Positions 20,932 to 29,833 of a DNA stretch of 64,000 nucleotides are shown here, one piece after another. The notes beneath the pieces are model-generated. The model had not been told where the DNA came from. It did no database searches and saw nothing but the letters and a program-made list of their open reading frames with translations. This DNA comes from Bog-159 sp963738345 (GTDB taxonomy: Bacteria > Acidobacteriota > Terriglobia > Bryobacterales > Bryobacteraceae), in contig CAVTWI010000002.1 of NCBI GenBank assembly GCA_963738345.1, positions 1,612,001-1,676,000 of the forward strand, written 5' to 3'. The translations under genes were made by a program, and so were the position numbers. How positions within the stretch are numbered: position 1 is the stretch's first letter; every line of letters begins with the position of its first letter.

Positions 20932-21890
20932 GCCTCGCTCTCGATCAGGCAGGCCGCCAGCAAGGGAACCATTAACTCATGGTGTCCGGTAAGCGAGTAT
21001 CCGGCGCCACCGGCTTGGGCATGGGGCCTTTCGACCACGTTCGCTTTGGGCCGGTAATGCTGCAGAAAATCGAGGTTCACCGTGGTGAACTTCGCTAGCG
21101 GATGACCCAGGTTTCGAACTGCCGAAACCGCCTTCAGGAAGACTTCCGGCAGCACCACCGCGGAACCCACATTCAAATACACCCCGCCATCGTGAAGCCC
21201 AGCCACCAGCGAGCATAGCAGCCGGAAATCGCGATGCGTGGCGCTGCCCATCGCTGCCGCATCTACCGCCGGATGCATGTGCGGCGTGTCCGTGCCGATG
21301 GCTACATGTACCGTTACAGGAGTAGCTGCACGCCATGCCTGCAGCACCAGGCTGGCGGGCGCAAACTCCGGCGCCGCGATTTCATCAAGCCCCCGCCCGA
21401 GCGCTTCGCCCATTCCAAGACCGTCGCGTGCGCCTGCGCCGATAGCCTCGTTCATCTCGCGGCCGGTTTCTTCCGCCGCGCCAAAACGCCCGTCGGGCAG
21501 CACCGCTTCCACATCTTCGCTGGTGTGGCCGGCCAGCGCGATCTCGAAATCGTGGATCGAGGCCGCGCCGTTCATGGCGAACGCCGTGGCATATCCGCGC
21601 TGCATCAGGTCGATCAGCACCGGCGCCAGACCGCACTTGATCACATGCCCGCCCAGTCCCCAGATGATGGCGCGTCCCTGCGCTCGCGCCGCGCGCGATG
21701 GCGCCAACCACGGCCCGCAGCGAATCGCCCGCCAGCATATGGGGCAATGAGTCGAGCCACGCCGCCTACGCCTGCGCCTTTCCGATAGACGCGTAGCGAA
21801 GTCCGTTACGCGCACCTTGCCGCCGCGCGCCTGCAGCGGCACGGTTTTCAAACCCGCGAAATCGATGGGCTGCGCCGCGTACTTGCTCAT
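20928..21890 (-). CDS. Conserved protein of unknown function downstream of uvrA; three frameshifts
   Basis: The start MSKYAAQPIDFAGLKTVPL at 21890 overlaps the uvrA stop by ATGA, and the end overlaps the CPBP start by ATGA. The protein is about 320 residues after joining frames; between about 21690 and 21790 three single-base shifts leave and then restore the frame. Recognisable stretches are AIIWGLGGHVIKCGLAPVLI, FAMNGAASIHDFEIALAG, VHVAIGTDTPHMHP and GGVYLNVGSAVVLPEVFLKA. I do not recognise the family. The pattern of a GLGGH turn followed by NGAxxxHDFE loosely recalls deoxyhypusine-synthase-like NAD-binding enzymes, but that is weak. Coupling to uvrA is the best functional clue. Confidence 0.65.
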   Translation of the reverse strand: MSKYAAQPIDFAGLKTVPLQARGGKVRVTDFATRLSERRRRRRRGSTHCPICWRAIRCGPWLAPSRAARAQGRAIIWGLGGHVIKCGLAPVLIDLMQRGYATAFAMNGAASIHDFEIALAGHTSEDVEAVLPDGRFGAAEETGREMNEAIGAGARDGLGMGEALGRGLDEIAAPEFAPASLVLQAWRAATPVTVHVAIGTDTPHMHPAVDAAAMGSATHRDFRLLCSLVAGLHDGGVYLNVGSAVVLPEVFLKAVSAVRNLGHPLAKFTTVNLDFLQHYRPKANVVERPHAQAGGAGYSLTGHHELMVPLLAACLIESEA

Positions 21891-24636
21891 ATCACCTTTC
21901 GCAGCGCCTCCGCCGTGTAGCTCTTCTTGACCGCGCCACCTGCTCCGGCGTGCCCGCCGCCACCAGCCGGCCGCCATACTCGCCGCCATCCGGACCCAGG
22001 TCGATGATCCAGTCGGCGGTCTTCATCACGTCCATATTATGCTCGATCACCAACACCGTATTGCCCAGATCCACCAGGCGCTGCAGCACGTCCAGCAGTT
22101 TGCGGACATCGTCGAAGTGCAGCCCGGTGGTGGGCTCGTCGAGCACGTAAAAGGTGCGGCCGGTCTGGCGCTTGCTCAATTCTTTGGCCAGCTTGATGCG
22201 CTGCGCTTCGCCGCCGGAAAGCGTCGTGGACGATTGGCCCAGGTGGATATAGCCCAGCCCGACATCGTTCAGAGGTCTGCAGCTTGGGACGGATCTGCGG
22301 AATGTTCTCCATCAGCGGCAGCGCCTCTTCCACCGTGCAGTCCAGCAGGTCGGCGATGGAATGGCCTTTGTACTTCACCTGCAGCGTCTCGTGATTGTAG
22401 CGCCGGCCGCGGCACACGTCGCAGGTGACATAGACATCGGGCAGGAAATTCATCTCGATGCGCTTCAAGGCCGTCGCCCTGGCAGGCTTCGCAGCGTCCG
22501 CCTTTCACGTTGAAGCTGAAGCGCCCGGGCTTGTAACCGCGCTCGCGCGATTCCGGCAGCATGGCGTACAGATCGCGAATGGGAGTGAACAGTCCCGTGT
22601 AAGTAGCCGGGTTCGAACGCGGCGTGCGGCCAATGGGCGATTGATCGATGCGGATCACCTTGTCCAAAAGCTGCATGCCCTTGATCGCCGTAAACTTGCC
22701 CGGATTTTCGTGCGACCGGTAGATCTGCTGGGCCAGCGCGCGATACAGGATCTCGTTCACCAGCGTGGATTTGCCGCTGCCGGAAACGCCCGTGACCACG
22801 GTCAGCAAGCCCAGCGGAATATCCACATCGATGTCTTTCAGATTATGTTCGGCAGCGCCCGATGATGGCGATTTTCTTCCCGTTCGACGGCCGGCGCTGC
22901 GGCGGGCACCGCGATCTCGGTAGCGCCCGACAGATACCGTCCGGTCAGCGAATCCGGATTTTCCGACGATGCCCTTCGGCGTGCCGGAGGCCACCAGTTC
23001 GCCGCCCAGGCGTCCGGCGCCCGGTCCGAGGTCGATCACGTAATCGGCGCGCTCGATGGTCTCCGCATCGTGCTCCACCACCAGCACCGTGTTGCCCATG
23101 TCGCGCAAATGCGTGAGCGTATCGAGCAGCCGGCCATTATCGCGCGGATGCAGCCCGATGGACGGCTCGTCCAGCACATAAAGCACGCCACGCAATTTCG
23201 ACCCGATCTGCGTCGCCAGGCGGATGCGCTGCGCCTCGCCACCCGAAAGAGTGGCCGATGAACGGTCCAGGCTCAGGTAATCGAGGCCCACCGCCGACAG
23301 AAATTCCAAGCGGCGCCGGATCTCATCCACAATCGCGCCCGGCGATCTGTGTCTCGCGCTCGCCGAATTCCCAGTTGCGTACGGTCATCAATGCCCGCGA
23401 AATCGGCATCTCGGTGAACTCGGCGATGGAGAAGTTTTTCACGCGCACCGCTAGGCTTGCCGGCCGCAGCCGCTTTCCGTGGCACGCGGGACACTCCGCC
23501 GGCGACATATATTCAGTGAGCCACTCGCGATAGCCCTCCGACGATTCCTCGTAAGTCTGCGCCAGAATCTTCAGAATGCCGGGGAATCCGTTGGCGCCTT
23601 CGAGCAGCGCCGTCTGGGTTTTCTTGGAGAATTGGTCGAATGGCTTTTTCAAATCGATGCGTAGCGCTTTGGAGGCTTCCGCCAAGCGCTGCTTCATATA
23701 TGCAGATCCGGCGCCCGGTCCAAGGCCGCCTTCGAGCAGCGGACGGGAGAAATCCACGATCGCCTTGCCCGGATCGAACGTCCACTTGCTGCCCAGTCCG
23801 CTGCACTCCTCGCAGGCGCCATACGGGCTGTTGAAGGAAAACGAGCGCGGCTCAAGCTGCGGCACGCTGGTGCCGCATTCGGTACACGCCAACTTTTGCG
23901 AATACAGGCGGTCTTCGCCGTTGACCACCGAAATCACCACCAGGCCGCCGGCCAGTTTGGTGGCAATTTCGATGGACGCTTCCAGGCGCTTTTCGATACC
24001 CGGCTTCACCAGCAGGCGATCCACCACCACTTCGATGGTGTGATTCTTACGGCGGTCGAGCGCGAAATCGTCTTCGAGCGATCGCAGCACGCCGTCGATG
24101 CGGGCACGCACAAAACCCTGGCGCGCCAGCTTTTCCAGTTCTTTCTTGTATTCGCCCTTGCGCCCGCGAACGATGGGCGCCAGCACCATAATGCGTTCGT
24201 TGGGCCGTAGAGCCAGCACATGCTGCAGGATCTGTTCGGTGGTCTGCCGGGAGATTTCATTGCCGCACAAGGGGCAGTGGGGCGTACCGATCGAGGAATA
24301 CAGCAGGCGCAGATAATCGTAGATCTCGGTGATCGTGCCTACTGTCGATCGGGGACTGCGGCTGGTGGTCTTCTGCTCGATCGAAATGGCCGGGCTAAGA
24401 CCTTCGATGGAGTCCACGTCGGGGCGTTCCATCTGGTCCAGGAACTGGCGCGCGTAGGTGGATAGCGTCTCCACATAGCGCCGCTGGCCTTCCGCGTAGA
24501 TGGTATCGAACGCCAGCGAGGATTTACCCGATCCGCTCAGCCCGGTGATGACAGTAAGGCTGTTGCGCGGGATTTCCACGTCGATATTCTTCAAATTGTG
24601 CTGGCGCGCACCGTGCACCGAGATCCGTTCGAGCAT
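21887..24636 (-). CDS. uvrA: Excinuclease ABC subunit A; several frameshifts
   Basis: The DNA-damage recognition ATPase of nucleotide excision repair, about 910 residues when joined. The first half holds Walker A GLSGSGKSSLAFDT, zinc module CxxC pairs (CTECGTS, CEECSGLG), the insertion region and signature LSGGEAQRIRLATQIGS with DEPSIGLHPRDN. The second half holds Walker A GVSGSGKSTLVNEIL, zinc module CEACQGDG...CDVCRGRRYN and FYVLDEPTTGLHFDDV. Frames change near 23335, three times between 22850 and 22965, and near 22480, 22275 and 21940; almost all read as single extra bases. The true end (SYTAEALRKVI) is recovered only by joining frames, and its TGA overlaps the next ATG. Confidence 0.92.
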
Positions 24637-24682
24637 AAGACTTGTCAGGGAAAACTACAGGCTATATCCTATTGTCACGCGG

Positions 24683-24711
24683 TTGTGTTGTCCGCGCAAT
24701 TGGTGTATAAA
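24683..24711 (+). promoter_or_regulatory. Candidate sigma-70-type promoter for the zinc-ribbon gene
   Basis: TTGTGT at 24683-24688 and TATAAA at 24706-24711 are separated by 17 bp. Transcription would begin around 24718-24720, only a few bases before the GTG at 24722, so the message would be leaderless or nearly so. The region lies between divergent uvrA and the zinc-ribbon gene. Confidence 0.45.
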
Positions 24712-24721
24712 ATAGTACCAA

Positions 24722-25117
24722 GTGCTTCACTGTCCAACTTGCCAAGGTAAGCTGCGACGCGTCCATCGGACTTTCGCCGAGAAGTTCGTTTACGTGGCAA
24801 TGTACGAGTGCCGGCAATGCCACACTCGCAAACCGGAGCCGCGTTGGTATGCTCTTTATCTAGGCGACTATCCGCGCTGCCCGCGCTGCGGTACGTATCG
24901 CCTAACGCGGCTGTTATCGCGTGACAAGATCGACAAAATGCACACCGGTCCGATCAATTTCGCGCAATACCTTTGGGGCGCGGACCTCTACCATTGCCGC
25001 TACTGCCGGGTGCAATTCTACGATGTGCGGAAGCCGGTGGCGCCCGAGATGCGAGACAGGACATCAATGAGCGCACCCGCCACGGCGGCGGTTGCTCAGG
25101 GCGTCGATGAAGCCTGA
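24722..25117 (+). CDS. Small zinc-ribbon protein
   Basis: A 131-residue protein with a GTG start. Four CxxC pairs are visible: HCPTCQG near the N-terminus, ECRQCHTRKPEPRW, RCPRCGTYRLTRL and HCRYCRVQFYDVRKP. They would form two zinc ribbons. The DKIDKMHTGPINFAQYLWGADLYHC stretch between the third and fourth pairs is distinctive but not one I recognise. The tail after residue 110 is low complexity. No signal peptide. Could be a nucleic-acid-binding or assembly protein; function unknown. Confidence 0.7.
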   Translation: MLHCPTCQGKLRRVHRTFAEKFVYVAMYECRQCHTRKPEPRWYALYLGDYPRCPRCGTYRLTRLLSRDKIDKMHTGPINFAQYLWGADLYHCRYCRVQFYDVRKPVAPEMRDRTSMSAPATAAVAQGVDEA

Positions 25118-25128
25118 TCGCCGGTAGT

Positions 25129-26529
25129 TTAGGTCTTTAGCAACTCGCTCACGCGGTCCAACAAAGTCTCTACCTCAAACGGTTTGCTTAACGTGGGTAC
25201 ACCGCCATGGTCGGAATGGCCATTCAGGAACAACGTCCGCAATTCCGGATGAAGCCTGGCAAGGCTCTTGACCAGATTGGTGTCAGGCTCGCTGATGAGC
25301 AAGTCGGGCGAGCCTTGTGTTTGGGCCATTTCGAGCGCGTCGGCGGGAGCCTGTGCCGCCATCACGCGATAGCCGCGCTTCTTCAGGATGTTGGCGACTA
25401 CGGTGCGAAGGCCTTCATTCTGCTCCATTAACAGAATGGTGGCCGGCCCGGCAGGAACGGATTGCGCAACGGGAATCGCCACAGGCAGATAAATACGGAA
25501 AGAGGCGCCCTGTCCGGGTTCGCTGTGCGCCCACAAAAGGCCGCCCATCTGGCGGACGAGTCCATTTACCGCGGCCAATCCGAGGCCGCGCCGCCCATGC
25601 TGCTTGGTGGTGAAAAACGGCTCGTAGAGATGTTCCCAACTGGCGTCGTCCAGGCCGGGACCCTGATCGGTGACTTCCAGCATCGCGTAAGATCCACCCT
25701 TACCGGCGTGCGCCACCGTCGCATCGTTAGCCGAAACATTGCGCGTGGCGATGCGGAATTTGCCGCGATGCGCCATGGCTTCACCGGAATTCGCCGCCAG
25801 TTTCAGGAGGATCTGGCGGATCTGCGCGGCGTCCACCATGACTGGCGACGCGTCGCGGCTAAGCTCGGAGACTACTTCAATGTCTTCCCCCAGCAGTTGT
25901 TGCAAGGCTGGCTGCATCTCGCCGATCAGATCGTTGAGTTGGGTGGGGTGGGGGTCGAGCGGCAACTGGCCGCTGTACGCCAATAATTCGCGGGTAATCG
26001 CGCTGGCACGGTCGGCCGCCTTGCGAACCTCGTCCGATTCCTGGAAAGTCGCCTGGCCGCGCCGGGCGCAGTTGCCGACCAACTCTCCTGCAGACTTCAA
26101 GGCGCGATGCATGTCGTTGAATTCGGCCGCAACCCGGATGGCCAGAGCGCGCTGCGCCTCCATCCGATCGGCCATGCGGGCTCCGTGTTGCGCGGTGGCA
26201 TCCCGCACCTCCAACTGGACGGTGGAAGCATCCACGGCACCGCCGTTGATTTCCAGTAACAGGCAAGATCCATCGCGGGTCTGCAGCGGCAATTGGGCGC
26301 CTTCGACCGCCCCACCGGCGCGCAGATGCGCGAAGAGTTCGGCGCCCGCTTCTTGATCGTCGACCAGGGGGGGGGCCCAGAAGTTTCGGCCCGCCAGTTC
26401 CTTCTGCGGGAAGCCGCACATGCGCTGAAACGCAGGATTGGCCGCCTGGATTCGCCCCGTGGCGCGTTCAAGCAGCAACGCACCCGTACGCAAGTTCTGA
26501 AAGACGGCGCCAAATATGTCGGAATTCAT
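25129..26529 (-). CDS. Pseudo histidine kinase: PAS, degenerate HisKA, HATPase, degenerate receiver
   Basis: A 466-residue protein with the layout of a hybrid kinase. The PAS domain covers residues 1-110. Where a hybrid kinase of this type has AHDFNN, this protein has AAEFND at 134-139, so the phosphoacceptor histidine is alanine (A135). The HATPase domain keeps its key groups: N247, DQGPG at 288-292 and GRRGLGLAAV. The C-terminal receiver (362-466) has LLISEPD where LLxxDxxMP is expected, so the acceptor aspartate is glutamate (E414), and the acidic pair is replaced by MEQNE; the lysine in LSKPF is kept. The frame is intact, so these are real substitutions. It may bind ATP and act as a scaffold or regulator of other kinases. 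Confidence 0.82.
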   Translation of the reverse strand: MNSDIFGAVFQNLRTGALLLERATGRIQAANPAFQRMCGFPQKELAGRNFWAPPLVDDQEAGAELFAHLRAGGAVEGAQLPLQTRDGSCLLLEINGGAVDASTVQLEVRDATAQHGARMADRMEAQRALAIRVAAEFNDMHRALKSAGELVGNCARRGQATFQESDEVRKAADRASAITRELLAYSGQLPLDPHPTQLNDLIGEMQPALQQLLGEDIEVVSELSRDASPVMVDAAQIRQILLKLAANSGEAMAHRGKFRIATRNVSANDATVAHAGKGGSYAMLEVTDQGPGLDDASWEHLYEPFFTTKQHGRRGLGLAAVNGLVRQMGGLLWAHSEPGQGASFRIYLPVAIPVAQSVPAGPATILLMEQNEGLRTVVANILKKRGYRVMAAQAPADALEMAQTQGSPDLLISEPDTNLVKSLARLHPELRTLFLNGHSDHGGVPTLSKPFEVETLLDRVSELLKT

Positions 26530-26591
26530 AGACGTCCTGCTCTAAGTGTTTCACAAGGACGCCGGCGGAAGCGGTAATGCGGGTACCGTCT

Positions 26592-27473
26592 TTAGTTCTG
26601 TCCGTTTGCTGCCTGTCCCGTAGACATGCGGGCCAATTCTTTCCGGAAAAGCGGATTCGAGGGGTAATCGTGAGCCAGGCTTTCCAACAGTTTCTCGCTG
26701 TCGCGGGGACGTTTTTCGCGTAGGTCGATGATCGCCAGCAGAATCTTGGCGAAGGGATTAAAGTAGTGGCCTTCGCGCACAACGCGTTCCAGGTTCTGCA
26801 CGCCCTTTTCCTTGCTGCCCTGCACATTATCAAAATGAATAAACCAGCGCAGGAAGAAGGGCAGGCTGCCCACCATATATTCCGTAATTCCGGCGGTGAT
26901 GTAGGCGTCCACGCAAGGCGGATTCAGCTTCATCAGTTGCTGTGCGTAACCATTGGACCGCTTGGCCGGCGAGAGACTGGCGATTTGGTGTTTCTCGATA
27001 AAAGCCATATAGTCGGTTGTAACGCCTTCGACAATCGACATCGAGAATAACGACTGGCGGTCACTCGGATTGACCGCAAGGATCGCCTGCGCGCGCGAGG
27101 TGGCGTCGTCCACGGCCTTCAGAAACTTAGCCCGTATGTCAGGATCGGGGCGCAGAGCTTTCTTCTCGGCGATATGTTTGTCGTTGGTCAGGAACTCAGT
27201 TTCAAGGATTCCGAGGCGGTCGAGTTCATAGAAAAGATAAGCCGCCGAACGAATGGCGTAACCCAATGGTTCCTTGGGATGGGCGGCTATATAACGGTCA
27301 ATGTCCCCATGGGCAGCGGGAAAATTGAAGTTATATAAGTGGTCGAAGGCTTGACCCACGTCTGGCGCGTCGGCGCCGCAAGCACCCTCAGGTGGCGCTT
27401 GCGCACAGGCGGCTGGTATACAGATCAGAAATCCCAATACCCAGGTTCGAAACATTCTCAACCATCCTAGCAT
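26592..27473 (-). CDS. Exported TPR-like protein of unknown function
   Basis: A 293-residue protein; an alternative start (MFRTWV) lies six codons in. The signal peptide ends near ACAQAPP, with a possible lipobox-like cysteine (IPAAC). The rest is helical with TPR-like periodicity: AFDHLYNFNFPAAHGDIDRYIAAHPKEP, then a final unit (FAKILLAIIDLREKRPRDSEKLLESLAHDYPSNPLFRKELARM) typical of a TPR hairpin. I do not recognise the family beyond that. It lies between the kinase homologue and the KdpD-like genes on the same strand, with gaps of 62 and 13 nt. Confidence 0.6.
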   Translation of the reverse strand: MLGWLRMFRTWVLGFLICIPAACAQAPPEGACGADAPDVGQAFDHLYNFNFPAAHGDIDRYIAAHPKEPLGYAIRSAAYLFYELDRLGILETEFLTNDKHIAEKKALRPDPDIRAKFLKAVDDATSRAQAILAVNPSDRQSLFSMSIVEGVTTDYMAFIEKHQIASLSPAKRSNGYAQQLMKLNPPCVDAYITAGITEYMVGSLPFFLRWFIHFDNVQGSKEKGVQNLERVVREGHYFNPFAKILLAIIDLREKRPRDSEKLLESLAHDYPSNPLFRKELARMSTGQAANGQN

Positions 27474-27486
27474 TCAGTCGACTGGA

Positions 27487-28614
27487 CTACCGCAAGCGTT
27501 CTGCCACAATTGTTATCTCGCGGTCACGGGCCAGGCGAACTACCCGATGAACTGTACTTAATACCCCACCCCAGAATGATTTAGCGGCTGTGCGGCCCAG
27601 GAAAATTTGGGTGACTTGCTGCGCGCGCGCGAAATCCACAATCGCGCGAGCAACATCCTTACCTGTCAAGACGTGCGTTTCGATGTGCAAGTTGCGCGCA
27701 AAGCATAAGTGTTTCTCGAGGGCTTCGCTATGGCTCTTCTTCCCAGCCGCGGCGACAGTCCGTTCCACATGCACGGCCAGACAGTCGGCATGCAGGTAAT
27801 CGGCTACGCGTTTGCCGCGGCGTATCAATACGGCCGTGGACGGTCGCTCGGTCAAGCAAATCAGGATGCGCTCGTGCCGCGCGGGTCCGGCGGGAGAGGG
27901 AAGCGCGGTTTGCGCGACGGTGTGCGAAGCGGTATGTAGGTCTGAAAGCCGGCCTTCCACTTCGTGGGCAGTATGACGGAGCGCCATCTCGCGCAAGGCA
28001 GTTAGATTGGTTTCGGTAAAGAAGTTCTCCATGGCCTTCATGGCCTTGTCGGCCGCGTAGACCACACCGCGGTGCAGGCGGTTCTGCAACGCTTCGGCGG
28101 TCAGGTCCACCAATACTACTTCGTCGGCAGCGTCCACGACCCAATCGGGCACGGTCTCCCGCACGCGCACGCCGGTGATGTGCCAGACCTCGTCGTTCAA
28201 GCTTTCCAGGTGCTGCACGTTCAAGGTGGTGAAAACATCGATGCCGGCGTCGAGCAGAACTTGTACGTCTTCCCAGCGCTTCAGTCGCGGTGAACCCGGC
28301 ACGTTGGTATGGGCAAACTCATCCACCAGGCAGACGGCTGGTTTGCGTCGCAGAATTGCGTCCACATCCATATCTTCGAAAACTGAGCCACGGTATTCGA
28401 TCTTGCGGCGGGGCACGAACTCCAGGCCCACCGTTTTGCCGATGGTGTCCTGGCGGGCGTGCGGTTCAAAGTAGCCAACCACTACGTCCACGCCTTTGCG
28501 ATGCAGTTCCTGGGCTTCATCGAGCATCTGGTAGGTCTTACCTACGCCGGCAGCGTATCCGAGGAATACTTTCAACCGGCCGCGGGCTTGGACTGCTGGG
28601 GCGGGATCGCTCAT
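27487..28614 (-). CDS. Kinase-less KdpD: KdpD N-terminal domain plus USP domain
   Basis: Starting at MSDPAP gives 375 residues. The KdpD sensor domain carries GRLKVFLGYAAGVGKTYQML (Walker A GYAAGVGKT), CLVDEFAHTNVPGS and DVFTTLNVQHLESLND. A universal stress protein domain follows from about residue 250 (ERILICLTERPSTAVLIRRG ... VTQIFLGRTAAKSFW). The usual four membrane helices, GAF, HisKA and HATPase domains of full KdpD are absent; the stop is clean and the frame intact. Short KdpD forms of this kind are known from some cyanobacteria and other bacteria. The start overlaps the stop of a second such gene by ATGA. The kdp structural genes lie 3 kb upstream on the same strand. Confidence 0.88.
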   Translation of the reverse strand: MSDPAPAVQARGRLKVFLGYAAGVGKTYQMLDEAQELHRKGVDVVVGYFEPHARQDTIGKTVGLEFVPRRKIEYRGSVFEDMDVDAILRRKPAVCLVDEFAHTNVPGSPRLKRWEDVQVLLDAGIDVFTTLNVQHLESLNDEVWHITGVRVRETVPDWVVDAADEVVLVDLTAEALQNRLHRGVVYAADKAMKAMENFFTETNLTALREMALRHTAHEVEGRLSDLHTASHTVAQTALPSPAGPARHERILICLTERPSTAVLIRRGKRVADYLHADCLAVHVERTVAAAGKKSHSEALEKHLCFARNLHIETHVLTGKDVARAIVDFARAQQVTQIFLGRTAAKSFWGGVLSTVHRVVRLARDREITIVAERLR

Positions 28615-29720
28615 GAGGCTTGGGGATGCGGAAAGATGCGAATGTCGATGTCGCTGGCGGCCTGGATCAAGCGATCGACAGGGCTGCGCGACCAGATCTC
28701 TTTCCAACGGTCGGGCGCGCTGTGGCCCACAAAAATCTGGGTGATGCGCTGCTCGCGCGCAAAGTGGATGATGGAATCGATGGGGTCGGCGCCTTCGAGG
28801 ACATGGACGTCAGCTTCGAGTTCGCGGGCTAAAGCGAGGTTGGCATCCATGGTGGCTTGGTCCACCGGGTTGAGGCCGTCTTGCCGTACATAGCAGACCA
28901 ACAGGTTGCCGTGGAACCGGTCGGCATTACGGCGGCCGCTACGCAGCATGGCGCCGGCATCGCTGCGCGGCGTCACGCAAACCAGAATGCGCTCCCCTGA
29001 GCCCCAGCGCAGCAGGACGCCATTCGAGCGCAGGTAGTTTTCGAGTTGGCCGTCCACCACGTCGGCGGCCAGCAGTAGGGCCAGCTCGCGCAATTCGGAA
29101 AGGCGGCGTACGTCTTCGACTTCGCGTGTGCCGGCGCGCTGCATCATATCGTCTACCGCGGCATCCACCAGCACGATCTCGTCGGCGGAGCGCAGGAAGC
29201 GCTCAGGTACGCTTTGGCGCGCGCGTTTGCCGGTAATGCGCTCGATATCGTCCTGATGCTCCTCAATGTGTTGTAAGTTGATCGCGGTGATGACCGAGAT
29301 ACCCTGGTCGAGGATATTGTCGACATCCTGCCAGCGTTTGGGATTGCGCGTGCCGGGTGGGTTATCATAGGCCAATTCGTCCACCAGGCAGACGCGCGGA
29401 TGGCGGCGGAAAATGGACGCGACGTCCAGGACTTCGTATTCGTTGCCGGCATAGAGTTCCTTGAGTGGCGGGATATATTCGAGCGTCGCCATCAAGGCTT
29501 CGAGGTCGGGCGTAAGCGGAAACTGGATGGCGGCGACCACTACATCCTCACCGCGCTCTTTGCGGCGGCGGCCTTCGTCGAGCATGCGAAACGATTTGCC
29601 CACGCGCGAGGCATAGCCCAGAAATACTTTCAGACGGCCGCGGCGGGCGCGCCGTTCTTCGGCTTGCACGCGGCGCAGCAGCTCATCGGGACTGGGACGT
29701 TTGTCGATACTGGCAGGCAA
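28611..29720 (-). CDS. Second kinase-less KdpD/USP protein
   Basis: A 369-residue paralogue of the gene downstream. It has RGRLKVFLGYASRVGKSFRML (Walker A GYASRVGKS), CLVDELAYDNPPGTRNPKRW, SVITAINLQHIEEHQDD and, from about residue 240, a USP domain (ERILVCVTPRSDAGAMLRSG ... ITQIFVGHSAPDRW). It differs from its neighbour in the second motif (ELAYDNPPG rather than EFAHTNVPG), so the two have diverged well beyond recent duplication. Also no membrane or kinase part. It is translationally coupled to the next gene. No KdpE-type regulator lies in the window, so output must pass elsewhere. Confidence 0.86.
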   Translation of the reverse strand: MPASIDKRPSPDELLRRVQAEERRARRGRLKVFLGYASRVGKSFRMLDEGRRRKERGEDVVVAAIQFPLTPDLEALMATLEYIPPLKELYAGNEYEVLDVASIFRRHPRVCLVDELAYDNPPGTRNPKRWQDVDNILDQGISVITAINLQHIEEHQDDIERITGKRARQSVPERFLRSADEIVLVDAAVDDMMQRAGTREVEDVRRLSELRELALLLAADVVDGQLENYLRSNGVLLRWGSGERILVCVTPRSDAGAMLRSGRRNADRFHGNLLVCYVRQDGLNPVDQATMDANLALARELEADVHVLEGADPIDSIIHFAREQRITQIFVGHSAPDRWKEIWSRSPVDRLIQAASDIDIRIFPHPQAS

Positions 29721-29833
29721 CCGCGCGAAATCCTCCAGTCACTATTCTGACGCGTAAGCCACAAAAAAGCTTATAGGATGCAAAAGAAATTTCGTCTTGA
29801 CGGTTGGGTCCTGGTTTGGTTCACTCTACTTTA

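Noticed and set aside
21891..21989. Longer start for the unknown gene after uvrA
   Set aside because: The extra residues are the end of uvrA in another frame; the ATG at 21890 overlaps the true uvrA stop.
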